Source: Camelus bactrianus
Taxonomy: Eukaryota; Chordata; Mammalia; Artiodactyla; Camelidae
NCBI RefSeq assembly: GCF_048773025.1
Contig: NW_027413959.1
Span: forward strand, 2,728,001 to 2,792,000
Direction: 5' to 3'
DNA: 64,000 bases
Made by a program: the position numbers and the translations under genes
Part shown: positions 11,401 to 23,440 of the stretch, one piece after another
How positions within the stretch are numbered: the stretch's first letter is position 1
How the letters are laid out: every line of letters begins with the position of its first letter
The notes under the pieces: generated by a model
Databases searched by the model: none
What the model was told of the DNA's origin: nothing
The model's input: the letters and a program-made list of their open reading frames with translations, nothing else

Positions 11401-11699
11401 GTGCTGGAAAAGCAGGTTGCATCTTGTTCCTCCCCATGGACAAGGGAGGTAATTAGCGGACTTCCCCCTGCCAGGGAACACCTGTGACACCAGGCAGCTG
11501 CGTGGAGGGCGGCCCCGAACCTCCCCCACACAGTCAGCCGTGTTCCGGAATTCTGAGGGTGGGGAGGTTCCGTCTTCTGTCTGCAGCACCCGGGATCTCC
11601 TAGGAGCCATTCGAGTGTCTTCCCAGAGTCCCTCCCTGTGCGGGCTGCCTGGGAAAGGAGGGGGTTGTGCTGGAAACGCAGGTAGCATCTAGTGCCTCC

Positions 11700-14600
11700 C
11701 CATGGACAGGGGAGGTAATTAGCGGACTTCCACCTGCCAGGGAACACCTGTGACACCAGGCAGCTGCGTGGAGGGCGGCCCTGAACCTCACCCACACAGT
11801 CACACGTGTTCCGGAATTCTGAGTGTGGGGAGCTTCCGTCTTCTGTCTGCAGCACCCGGGATCTCCTAGGAGCCATTCGAGTGTCTTCCCAGAGTCCCTC
11901 CCTGTGCGGGCTGCCGGGGAAAGGAGGGGGTTGTGCTGGAAACGCAGGTAGCATCTAGTGCCTCCCCATGGACAGGGGAGGTAATTAGCGGACTTCCACC
12001 TGCCAGGGAACACCTGTGACACCAGGCAGCTGCGTGGAGGGCGGCCCTGAACCTCACCCACACAGTCACACGTGTACCGGAATTCTGAGTGTGGGGAGGT
12101 TCTGTTTCTGTCTGCAGCACCCGGGATCTCCTAGGAGCCATTCGAGTGTCTTCCCAGAGTCCCTCCCTGTGCGGGCTGCCGTGGAAAGGAGGGGGTTGTG
12201 CTGGAAACGCAGGTAGCATCTAGTGCCTCCCCATGGACAGGGGAGGTAATTAGCGGACTTCCACCTGCCAGGGAACACCTGTGACACCAGGCAGCTGCGT
12301 GGAGAGCGGCCCTGAACCTCACGCACACAGTCACACGTGTTCCGGAATTCTGAGTGTGGGGAGGTTCCGTCTTCTGTCTGCAGCACCCGGGTTCTCCTAG
12401 GAGCCCTTCGAGTGACTTCCCAGAGTTCCTCCCTGTGCGGGCTGCCGGGGAAATGCGGGGGTTGGGCTGGAAAAGCAGGTTGCATCTTGTGCCTCCCCAT
12501 GGACAATGGAGGTAATTAGCCGACTTCCCCCTGCCAGGGAACACCTGTGACACCAGGCAGCTGCGTGGAGGGCGGCCCCGAACCTCCCCCAAACAGTCAG
12601 CCGTGTTCCGGAATTCTGAGGGTGGGGAGGTTCCGTCTTCTGTCTGCAGCCCCCGGGATCTCCTAGGAGCCATTCGAGTGTCTTCCCAGAGTCCCTCCCT
12701 GTGCGGGCTGCCAGGGAAAGGAGGGGGTTGTGCTGGAAACGCAGGTAGCATCTAGTGCCTCCCCATGGACAGGGGAGGTAATTAGCGGACTTCCACCTGC
12801 CAGGGAACACCTGTGACACAAGGCAGCTGCGTGGAGGGCGGACCCGAAACTCCCCCACACAGTCATCCGTGTTCCGGAATTCTGAGTGTGGGGAGGTTCC
12901 GTCTTCTGTCTGCAGAACCCGGGATCTCCTAGGAGCCATTCGAGTGTCTTCCCAGAGTCCCTCCCTATGCGGGCTGCCGGGGAAAGGAGGGGGTTTTGCT
13001 GGAAACGCAGGTAGCATCTATTGCCTCCACATGGACAGGGGAGGTAATTAGCGGACTTCCACCTGCCAGGGAACACCTGTGACACAAGGCAGCTGCGTGG
13101 AGGGCGGCCCCGAACCTCCCCCACACAGTCATCCGTGTTCCGGAATTCTGAGTGTGGGGAGGTTCCGTCTTCTGTCTGCAGCACCCGGGATCTCCTAGGA
13201 GCCATTCGAGTGTCTTCCCAGAATCCCTCCCTGTGCGGGCTGCCGGGGAAAGGAGGGGGTTGTGCTGGAAACGCAGGTAGCATCTAGTGCCTCCCCATGG
13301 ACAGGGGAGGTAATTAGCGGATTTCCACCTGCCAGGGAACACCTGTGACACAAGGCAGCTGCGTGGAGGGCGGCCCCGAACCTCCCCCACACAGTCAGCC
13401 CTGTTCCGGAATTCTGAGTGTGGGGAGGTTCCGTCTTCTGTCTGCAGCACCCGGGATCTCCTAGGAGCCATTCGAGTGTCTTCCCAGAGTCCCTCACTGT
13501 GCGGGCTGCCGGGGAAATGAGGGGGTTGTGCTGGAAACGCAGGTAGCATCTAGTGCCTCCCCATGGACAGGGGAGGTAATTAGCGGACTTCCACCTGCCA
13601 GGGAACACCTGTGACACCAGGCAGCTGCGTTGAGGGCGGCCCTGAACCTCACCCACACAGTCACACGTGTTCCGGAATTCTGAGTGTGGGGAGGTTCCGT
13701 CTTCTGTCTGCAGCACCCGGGATCTCCTAAGAGCCATTCGAGTGTCTTCCCAGAGTCCCTCCCTGTGCGGGCTGCCGGGGAAAGGAGGGGGTTGTGCTGG
13801 AAACGCAGGTAGCATCTAGTGCCTCCCCATGGACAGGGGAGGTAATTAGCGGACTTCCACCTGCCAGGGAACACCTGTGACACAAGGCAGCTGCGTGGAG
13901 GGCGGCCCCGAACCTCCCCCACACAGTAATCCGTGTTCCGGAATTCTGAGTGTGGGGAGGTTCCGTCTTCTGTCTGCAGCACCCGGGATCTCCTAGGAGC
14001 CATTCGAGTGTCTTCCCAGAGTCCCTCCCTGTGCGGGCTGCCGGGGAAAGGAGGGGGTTGTGCTGGAAACGCAGGTAGCATCTAGTGCCTCCCCATGGAC
14101 AGGGGAGGTAATTAGCGGACTTCCACCTGCCAGGGAACACCTGTGACACCAGGCAGCTGCGTGGAGGGCGGCCCCGAACCTCCCCCACACAGTCATCCGT
14201 GTTCCGGATTTCTGAGTGTGGGGAGGTTCCGTCTTCTGTCTGCAGCACCCGGGATCTCCTAGGAGCCATTCGAGTTTCTTCCCAGAATCCCTCCCTGTGC
14301 GGGCTGCCGGGGAAAGTAGGGGGTTGTGCTGGAAACGCAGGTAGCATCTAGTGCCTCCCCATGGACAGGGGAGGTAATTAGCGGACTTCCAACTGCCAGG
14401 GAACACCTGTGACACAAGGCAGCTGCGTGGAGGGCGGCCCCGAACCTCCCCCACACAGTCAGCCGTGTTCCGGAATTCTGAGTGTGGGGAGGTTCCGTCT
14501 TCTGTCTGCAGCACCCGGGATCTCCTAGGAGCCATTCGAGTGTCTTCCCAGAATCCCTCCCTGTGCAGGCTGCCTGGGAATTGAGGGGGTTGTGCTGGAA

Positions 14601-15158
14601 ACGCAGGTAGCATCTAGTGCCTCCCCATGGACAGGGGAGGTAATTAGCGGACTTCCACCTGCCAGGGAACACCTGTGACACCAGGCAGCTGCGTGGAGGG
14701 CGGCCCTGAACTTCACCCACACAGTCACACGTGTTCCGGAATTCTGAGTGTGGGGAGGTTCCGTCTTCTGTCTGCAGCACCCGGGATCTCCTAGGAGCCA
14801 TTCGAGTGTCTTCCCAGAGTCCCTCCCTGTGCGGGCTGCCGGGGAAAGGAGGGGGTTGTGCTGGAAACGCAGGTAGCATCTAGTGCCTCCCCATGGACAG
14901 GGGAGGTAATTAGCGGACTTCCACGTGCCAGGGAACACCTGTGACACCAGGCAGCTTCGTGGAGGGCGGCCCCGAACCTCCCCCACACAGTCAACCGTGT
15001 TCCGGAATTCTGAGTTTGGGGAGGTTCCGTCTTCTGTCTGCAGCACCCGGGATCTCTTAGGAGCCCTTTGAGTGTCTTCCCAGAGTCCCTCCCTGTGCGG
15101 GTTGCCGGGGAAAGGAGGGGGTTGTGCTGGAAACGCAGGTAGCATCTAGTGCCTCCCC
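11700..15158. repeat. 13-monomer block, copy 1 of a tandem pair
   Basis: Copy 1 of a large duplication whose partner starts near 15,159. Shared private variants include AGCTTCCG at 11,831 and 15,288, the 1-base deletion at about 12,103 and 15,560, GTGTACCGG, GGACAATGG and the CCGTGGAAAG variant. The offset is 3,457 bases up to about 12.75 kb and 3,191 bases after about 13.2 kb. Copy 1 therefore has one monomer, about 12,766-13,031, that copy 2 lacks. That extra monomer has GGACCCGAAAC, ATTGCCTCC and GGTTTTGC and resembles the monomer near 7.5-7.7 kb. Confidence 0.9.
11970..12234. repeat. 265-bp monomer with a 1-base deletion (copy 1)
   Basis: This monomer reads GGTTCTGTTTCTG where others read GGTTCCGTCTTCTG, so one base is missing near 12,103. 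The same lesion appears in the monomer at 15,427-15,691. It is a useful marker that the two monomers share a single ancestor through block duplication. Confidence 0.95.
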
Positions 15159-18100
15159 ATGGACAGGATAGGTAATTAGCGGACTTCCACCTGCCAGGGA
15201 ACACCTGTGACACCAGGCAGCTGCGTGGAGGGCGGCCCTGAACCTCACCCACACAGTCACACGTGTTCCGGAATTCTGAGTGTGGGGAGCTTCCGTCTTC
15301 TGTCTGCAGCACCCGGGATCTCCTAGGAGCCATTCGAGTGTCTTCCCAGAGTCCCTCCCTGTGCGGGCTGCCGGGGAAAGGAGGGGGTTGTGCTGGAAAC
15401 GCAGGTAGCATCTAGTGCCTCCCCATGGACAGGGGAGGTAATTAGCGGACTTCCACCTGCCAGGGAACACCTGTGACACCAGGCAGCTGCGTGGAGGGCG
15501 GCCCTGAACCTCACCCACACAGTCACACGTGTACCGGAATTCTGAGTGTGGGGAGGTTCTGTTTCTGTCTGCAGCACCCGGGATCTCCTAGGAGCCATTC
15601 GAGTGTCTTCCCAGAGTCCCTCCCTGTGCGGGCTGCCGTGGAAAGGAGGGGGTTGTGCTGGAAACGCAGGTAGCATCTAGTGCCTCCCCATGGACAGGGG
15701 AGGTAATTAGCGGACTTCCACCTGCCAGGGAACACCTGTGACACCAGGCAGCTGCGTGGAGAGCGGCCCTGAACCTCACGCACACAGTCACACGTGTTCC
15801 GGAATTCTGAGTGTGGGGAGGTTCCGTCTTCTGTCTGCAGCACCCGGGTTCTCCTAGGAGCCCTTCGAGTGACTTCCCAGAGTTCCTCCCTGTGCGGGCT
15901 GCCGGGGAAATGCGGGGGTTGGGCTGGAAAAGCAGGTTGCATCTTGTGCCTCCCCATGGACAATGGAGGTAATTAGCCGACTTCCCCCTGCCAGGGAACA
16001 CCTGTGACACCAGGCAGCTGCGTGGAGGGCGGCCCCGAACCTCCCCCAAACAGTCAGCCGTGTTCCGGAATTCTGAGGGTGGGGAGGTTCCGTCTTCTGT
16101 CTGCAGCACCCGGGATCTCCTAGGAGCCATTCGAGTGTCTTCCCAGAGTCCCTCCCTGTGCGGGCTGCCAGGGAAAGGAGGGGGTTGTGCTGGAAACGCA
16201 GGTAGCATCTAGTGCCTCCCCATGGACAGGGGAGGTAATTAGCGGACTTCCACCTGCCAGGGAACACCTGTGACACAAGGCAGCTGCGTGGAGGGCGGCC
16301 CCGAACCTCCCCCACACAGTCATCCGTGTTCCGGAATTCTGAGTGTGGGGAGGTTCCGTCTTCTGTCTGCAGCACCCGGGATCTCCTAGGAGCCATTCGA
16401 GTGTCTTCCCAGAATCCCTCCCTGTGCGGGCTGCCGGGGAAAGGAGGGGGTTGTGCTGGAAACGCAGGTAGCATCTAGTGCCTCCCCATGGACAGGGGAG
16501 GTAATTAGCGGATTTCCACCTGCCAGGGAACACCTGTGACACAAGGCAGCTGCGTGGAGGGCGGCCCCGAACCTCCCCCACACAGTCAGCCCTGTTCCGG
16601 AATTCTGAGTGTGGGGAGGTTCCGTCTTCTGTCTGCAGCACCCGGGATCTCCTAGGAGCCATTCGAGTGTCTTCCCAGAGTCCCTCACTGTGCGGGCTGC
16701 CGGGGAAATGAGGGGGTTGTGCTGGAAACGCAGGTAGCATCTAGTGCCTCCCCATGGACAGGGGAGGTAATTAGCGGACTTCCACCTGCCAGGGAACACC
16801 TGTGACACCAGGCAGCTGCGTTGAGGGCGGCCCTGAACCTCACCCACACAGTCACACGTGTTCCGGAATTCTGAGTGTGGGGAGGTTCCGTCTTCTGTCT
16901 GCAGCACCCGGGATCTCCTAAGAGCCATTCGAGTGTCTTCCCAGAGTCCCTCCCTGTGCGGGCTGCCGGGGAAAGGAGGGGGTTGTGCTGGAAACGCAGG
17001 TAGCATCTAGTGCCTCCCCATGGACAGGGGAGGTAATTAGCGGACTTCCACCTGCCAGGGAACACCTGTGACACAAGGCAGCTGCGTGGAGGGCGGCCCC
17101 GAACCTCCCCCACACAGTAATCCGTGTTCCGGAATTCTGAGTGTGGGGAGGTTCCGTCTTCTGTCTGCAGCACCCGGGATCTCCTAGGAGCCATTCGAGT
17201 GTCTTCCCAGAGTCCCTCCCTGTGCGGGCTGCCGGGGAAAGGAGGGGGTTGTGCTGGAAACGCAGGTAGCATCTAGTGCCTCCCCATGGACAGGGGAGGT
17301 AATTAGCGGACTTCCACCTGCCAGGGAACACCTGTGACACCAGGCAGCTGCGTGGAGGGCGGCCCCGAACCTCCCCCACACAGTCATCCGTGTTCCGGAT
17401 TTCTGAGTGTGGGGAGGTTCCGTCTTCTGTCTGCAGCACCCGGGATCTCCTAGGAGCCATTCGAGTGTCTTCCCAGAATCCCTCCCTGTGCGGGCTGCCG
17501 GGGAAAGTAGGGGGTTGTGCTGGAAACGCAGGTAGCATCTAGTGCCTCCCCATGGACAGGGGAGGTAATTAGCGGACTTCCACCTGCCAGGGAACACCTG
17601 TGACACAAGGCAGCTGCGTGGAGGGCGGCCCCGAACCTCCCCCACACAGTCAGCCGTGTTCCGGAATTCTGAGTGTGGGGAGGTTCCGTCTTCTGTCTGC
17701 AGCACCCGGGATCTCCTAGGAGCCATTCGAGTGTCTTCCCAGAATCCCTCCCTGTGCAGGCTGCCTGGGAATTGAGGGGGTTGTGCTGGAAAAGCAGGTA
17801 GCATCTAGTGCCTCCCCATGGACAGGGGAGGTAATTAGCGGACTTCCACCTGCCAGGGAACACCTGTGACACCAGGCAGCTGCGTGGAGGGCGGCCCTGA
17901 ACTTCACCCACACAGTCACACGTGTTCCGGAATTCTGAGTGTGGTGAGGTTCCGTCTTCTGTCTGCAGCACCCGGGATCTCCTAGGAGCCATTCGAGTGT
18001 CTTCCCAGAGTCCCTCCCTGTGCGGGCTGCCGGGGAAAGGAGGGGGTTGTGCTGGAAACGCAGGTAGCATCTAGTGCCTCCCCATGGACAGGGGAGGTAA

Positions 18101-18350
18101 TTAGCGGACTTCCACGTGCCAGGGAACACCTGTGACACCAGGCAGCTTCGTGGAGGGCGGCCCCGAACCTCCCCCACACAGTCAACCGTGTTCCGGAATT
18201 CTGAGTTTGGGGAGGTTCCGTCTTCTGTCTGCAGCACCCGGGATCTCTTAGGAGCCCTTTGAGTGTCTTCCCAGAGTCCCTCCCTGTGCGGGTTGCCGGG
18301 GAAAGGAGGGGGTTGTGCTGTAAACGCAGGTAGCATCTAGTGCCTCCCCA
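15159..18350. repeat. 12-monomer block, copy 2 of a tandem pair
   Basis: This is the downstream copy of the block starting near 11.7 kb, one monomer shorter. It begins with a private change (GGACAGGATAGG at 15,160-15,171). Matching continues through the TGAGTTTGGGG monomer (about 15,009 and 18,200) and stops near 18,350. From there the sequence shows the GTCATCCG and CCCTATGCGGG form instead of the GTCACACG form that follows copy 1. Scattered single differences between the copies show some time since duplication. Confidence 0.9.
15427..15691. repeat. 265-bp monomer with a 1-base deletion (copy 2)
   Basis: It carries the same 1-base loss, near 15,560, as the monomer at 11,970-12,234, together with the same GTGTACCGG and CTGCCGTGGAAAG variants. 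The shared lesion supports one deletion followed by block duplication, not two independent deletions. Confidence 0.95.
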
Positions 18351-20780
18351 TGGACAGGGGAGGTAATTAGCGGACTTCCACCTGCCAGGGAACACCTGTG
18401 ACACCAGGCAGCTGCGTGGAGGGCGGCCCCGAACCTCCCCCACACAGTCATCCGTGTTCCGGAATTCTGAGTGTGGGGAGGTTCCGTCTTCTGTCTGCAG
18501 CACCCGGGATCTCCTAGGAGCCATTCGAGTGTCTTCCCAGAGTCCCTCCCTATGCGGGCTGCCGGGGAAAGGATGGGGTTGTGCTGGAAACGCAGGTAGC
18601 ATCTAGTGCCTCCCCATGGACAGGGGAGGTAATTAGCGGACTTCCACCTGCCAGGGAACACCTGTGACACCAGGCAGCTGCGTGGAGGGCGGCCCCGTAC
18701 CTCCCCCACACAGTCACACGTGTTCCGGAATTCTGAGTGTGGGGAGGTTCCGTCTTCTGTCTGCAGCACCCGGGATCTCCTAGGAGCCCTTCGAGTGTCT
18801 TCCCAGAGTCCCTCCCTGTGCGGGTTGCCGGGGAAAGGAGGGGGTTTTGCTGGAAACGCAGGTAGCATCTAGTGCCTCCCCATGGACAGGGGAGGTAATT
18901 AGCGGACTTCCAACTGCCAGGGAACACCTGTGACACCAGGCAGCTGCGTGGAGGGCGGCCCTGAACCTCACCCACACAGTCACACGTGTTCCGGAATTCT
19001 GAGTGTGGGGAAGTTCCGTCTTCTGTCTGCAGCACCCGGGTTCTCCTAGGAGCCCTTCGAGTGTCTTCCCAGAGTCCCTCCCTGTGCGGGCTGCCGGGGA
19101 AAGGCGGGGGTTGCGCTGGAAAAGCAGGTAGCATCTTGTGCCTCCCCATGGACAAGGGAGGTAATTAGCGGACTTCCCCCTGCCAGGGAACACCTGTGAC
19201 ACCAGGCAGCTGCGTGGAGGGCGGCCCCGAACCTCCCCCACACAGTCAGCCGTGTTCCGGAATTCTGAGGGTTGGGAGGTTCCGTCTTCTGTCTGCAGCA
19301 CCCGGGATCTCCTAGGAGCCATTCGAGTGTCTTCCCAGAGTCCCTCCCTGTGCGGGTTGCCGGGGAAAGGAGGGGGTTGTGCTGGAAACGCAGGTAGCAT
19401 CTAGTGCCTCCCCATGGACAGGGGAGGTAATTAGCGGACTTCCACCTGCCAGGGAACACCTGTGACACCAGGCAGCTGCGTGGAGGGCGGCCCCGAACCT
19501 CCCCCACACAGTCAACCGTGTTCCGGAATTCTGAGTGTGGGGAGGTTCCGTCTTCTGTCTGCAGCACCCGGGATCTCCTAGGAGCCCTTCGAGTGTCTTC
19601 CCAGAGTCCCTCCCTGTGCGGGTTGCCGGGGAAAGGAGGGGGTTGTGCTGGAAACGCAGGTAGCATCCAGTGCCTCCCCATGGACAGGGGAGGTAATTAG
19701 CGGACTTCCACCTGCCAGGGAACACCTGTGACACCAGGCAGCTGCGTGGAGGGCGGCCCCGAACCTCCCCCACACAGTCAGCCATGTTCCGGAATTCTGA
19801 GGGTGGGGAGGTTCCGTCTTCTGTCTGCAGGACCCGGGATCTCCTAGGAGCCCTTCGAGAGTCTTCCCCGAGTCCCTCCCTGTGCGGGCTCCCGGGGAAA
19901 GGCGGGGGTTGGGCTGGAAACGCAGGTAGCATCTAGTGCCTTCCCATGGACAAGGGAGGTAATTAGCGGACTTCCACCTGCCAGGGAACACCTGTGACAC
20001 CAGGTAGCTGCGTGGAGGGCGGCCCCGAACCTCCCCCACACAGTCAACCGAGTTCCGGAATTCTGAGTGTGGGGAGGTTCCGTCTTCTGTCTGCAGCACC
20101 CGGGATCTCCTAGGAGCCATTCGAATGTCTTCCCATAGTCCCTCCCTGTGCGGGCCGCCAGGGAAAGGAGGGGGTTGTGCTGGAAACGCAGGTAGCATCT
20201 AGTGCCTCCCCATGGACAGGGGAGGTAATTAGCGGAATTCCACCTGCCAGGGAACACCTGTGACACCAGGCAGCTGCGTGGAAGGCGGCCCCGAACCTCC
20301 CCCACACAGTCAACCGTGTTCCGGAATTCTGAGTGTGGGGAGGTTCCGTCTTCTGTCTGCAGCACCCGGGATCTCTTAGGAGCCCTTCGAGTGTCTTCCC
20401 AGAGTCCCTCCCTGTGCGGGCTGCCGGGGAAAGGAGGGGGTTGTGCTGGAAACGCAGGTAGCATCTAGTGCCTCCCCATGGACAGGGGAGGTAATTAGCG
20501 GACTTCCACATGCCAGGGAACACCTGTGACACAAGGCAGCTTCGTGGAGGGCGGCCCCGAACCTCCCCCACACAGTCAGCCGTGTTCCGTAATTCTGAGT
20601 GTGGGGAGGTTCCGTCTTCTGTCTGCAGCACCCGGGATCTCCTAGGAGCCATTCGAGTGTCTTCCCAGAGTCCCTCCCTGTGCGGGCTGCCGGGGAAAGG
20701 AGGGGGTTGTGCTGGAAACGCAGGTAGCATCAAGTGCCTCCCCATGGACAGGGGAGGTAATTAGCGGACTTCCACATGCC
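18350..20780. repeat. Mixed monomers with scattered subtype E copies
   Basis: No exact higher-order unit is seen here. Subtype E-like monomers with CTTGTGCC and GGACAAGGG occur near 19.1 and 19.9 kb. The segment at about 19.05-19.9 kb has relatives 3,458 bases downstream (about 22.5-23.4 kb) and again near 33.7-34.3 kb. All three share GAGGGTTGGGAGG monomers followed by the ATCCAGTGCC form. An ACATGCC monomer near 20,508 resembles those near 3.5 and 8.0 kb. Confidence 0.7.
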
Positions 20781-22540
20781 AGGGAACACCTGTGACACCA
20801 GGCAGCTGCGTGGAGGGCGGCCCTGAACCTCACCCACACAGTCACACGTGTTCCGGAATTCTGAGTGTGGGGAGGTTCCGTCTTCTGTCTGCAGCACCCG
20901 GGATCTCCTAGGAGCCATTCGAGTGTCTTCCCAGAGTCCCTCCCTGTGCGGGCTGCCAGGGAAAGGAGGGGGTTGTGCTGGGAACGCAGGTAGCATCTAG
21001 TGCCTCCCCATGGACAGGGGAGGTAATTAGCGGACTTCCACCTGCCAGGGAACACCTGTGACACAAGGCAGCTGCGTGGAGGGCGGCCCCGAACCTCCCC
21101 CACACAGTCATCCGTGTTCCGGAATTCTGAGTGTGGGGAGGTTCCGTCTTCTGTCTGCAGCACCCGGGATCTCCTAGGAGCCATTCGAGTGTCTTCCCAG
21201 AGTCCCTCCCTGTGCGGGCTGCCGGGGAAAGGAGGGGGTTGTGCTGGAAACGCAGGTAGCATCTAGTGCCTCCCCATGGACAGGGGAGGTAATTAGCGGA
21301 CTTCCACCTGCCAGGGAACACCTGTGACACCAGGCAGCTGCGTGGAGGGCGTCCCTGAACCTCACCCACACAGTCACACGTGTTCCGGAATTCTGAGTGT
21401 GGGGAGGTTCCGTCTTCTGTCTGCAGCACCCGGGATCTCCTAGGAGCCATTCGAGTGTCTTCCCAGAGTCCCTCACTGTGCGGGCTGCCGGGGGAAGGAG
21501 GGGGTTGTGCTGGAAACGCAGGTAGCATCTAGTGCCTCCCCATGGACAGGGGAGGTAATTAGCGGACTTCCACCTGCCAGGGAACACCTGTGACACCAGG
21601 CAGCTGCGTGGAGGGCGGCCCCGAACCTCCCCCACACAGTCAACCGTGTTCCGGAATTCTGAGTGTGGGGAGGTTCCGTCTTCTGTCTGCAGCACCCGGG
21701 ATCTCCTAGGAGCCCTTCGAGTGTCTTACCAGAGTCCCTCCCTGTGCGGGTTGCCGGGGAAAGGAGGGGGTTGTGCTGGAAACGCAGGTAGCATCTAGTG
21801 CCTCCCCATGGACAGGGGAGGTAATTAGCGGACTTCCACCTGCCAGGGAACACCTGTGACACAAGGCAGCTGCGTGGAGGACGGCCCCGAACCTCCCCCA
21901 CACAGTCATCCGTGTTCCGGAATTCTGAGGGTGGGGAGGTTCCGTCTTCTGTCTGCAGCACCCGGGATCTCCTAGGCGCCATTCGAGTGTCTTCCCAGAG
22001 TCCCTCCCTGTGCGGGCTGCCGGGGAAAGGAGGGGGTTGTGCTGGAAACGCAGGTAGCATCTAGTGCCTCCCCATGGACAGGGGAGGTAATTAGCGGACT
22101 TCCACCTGCCAGGGAACACCTGTGACACCAGGCAGCTGCGTGGAGGGCGGCCCCGAACTTCACCCACACAGTAAACCGTGTTCCGGATTTCTGAGTGTAG
22201 GGAGGTTCCGTCTTCTGTCTGCAGCACCCGGGATCTCCTAGGAGCCCTTCGAGTGTCTTCCCAGAGTCCCTCACTGTGCGGGTTGCCGGGGAAAGTAGGG
22301 GGTTGTGCTGGAAACGCAGGTAGCATCTAGTGTCTCCCCATGGACAGGGGAGGTAATTAGCGGACTTCCACCTGCCAGGGAACACCTGTGACACCAGGCA
22401 GCTGCGTGGAGGACGGCCCCGAACCTCCCCCACACAGTCAGCCGTGTTCCGTAATTCTGAGTGTGGGGAGGTTCCGTCTTCTGTCTGCAGCACCCGGGAT
22501 CTCCTAGGAGCCCTTCGAGAGTCTTCCCCGAGTCCCTCCG
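20780..22540. repeat. Segmental block, copy 1 (partner 2,660 bases downstream)
   Basis: About 6.6 monomers match the segment at about 23,440-25,200 at an exact 2,660-base (10-monomer) offset. Shared variants are CTGGGAACGCAGG (about 20,978 and 23,638), GGGCGTCCCTGAAC (GTCC at 21,351 and 24,011), CTGCCGGGGGAAGG, GTCTTACCAGAG, GGCGCCATTCG, and CAGTAAACCG with GAGTGTAGGG. The match ends at about 22,540, where copy 1 continues into subtype E (AAAGGCGGGGG) and copy 2 does not. Confidence 0.88.
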
Positions 22541-23440
22541 TGTGCGGGCTGCCGGGGAAAGGCGGGGGTTGCGCTGGAAAAGCAGGTAGCATCTTGTGCC
22601 TCCCCATGGACAAGGGAGGTAATTAGCGGACTTCCCCCTGCCAGGGAACACCTGTGACACCAGGCAGCTGCGTGGAGGGCGGCCCCGAACCTCCCCCACA
22701 CAGTCAGCCGTGTTCCGGAATTCTGAGGGTTGGGAGGTTCCGTCTTCTGTCTGCAGCACCCGGGATCTCCTAGGAGCCATTCGAGTGTCTTCCCAGAGTC
22801 CCTCCCTTTGCGGGTTGCCGGGGAAAGGAGGGGGTTGTGCTGGAAACGCAGGTAGCATCTAGTGCCTCCCCATGGACAGGGGAGGTAATTAGCGGACTTC
22901 CACCTGCCAGGGAACACCTGTGACACCAGGCACCTGCGTGGAGGGCGGCCCCGAACCTCCCCCACACAGTCAACCGTGTTCCGGAATTCTGAGTGTGGGG
23001 AGGTTCCGTCTTCTGTCTGCAGCACCCGGGATCTCCTAGGAGCCCTTCGAGTGTCTTCCCAGAGTCCCTCCCTGTGCGGGTTGCCGGGGAAAGGAGGGGG
23101 TTGTGCTGGAAACGCAGGTAGCATCCAGTGCCTCCCCATGGACAGGGGAGGTAATTAGCGGACTTCCACCTGCCAGGGAACACCTGTGACACCAGGCAGC
23201 TGCGTGGAGGGCGGCCCCGAACCTCCCCCACACAGTCAGTCATGTTCCGGAATTCTGAGGGTGGGGAGGTTCCGTCTTCTGTCTGCAGGACCCGGGATCT
23301 CCTAGGAGCCCTTCGAGAGTCTTCCCCGAGTCCCTCCCTTTGCGGGCTGCCGGGGAAAAGAGGGGGTTGTGCTGGAAACGCAGGTAGCATCTAGTGCCTC
23401 CCCATGGACAGGGGAGGTAATTAGCGGACTTCCACCTGCT
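22540..23440. repeat. Subtype E-containing spacer between two matching blocks
   Basis: This stretch of three to four monomers separates the two members of the 10-monomer-offset pair. It contains a subtype E monomer (GGTTGCGC, AAAAGCAGG, CTTGTGCC) and then copies of the GAGGGTTGGGAGG and ATCCAGTGCC monomers also seen at about 19.3-19.7 kb. Confidence 0.7.
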
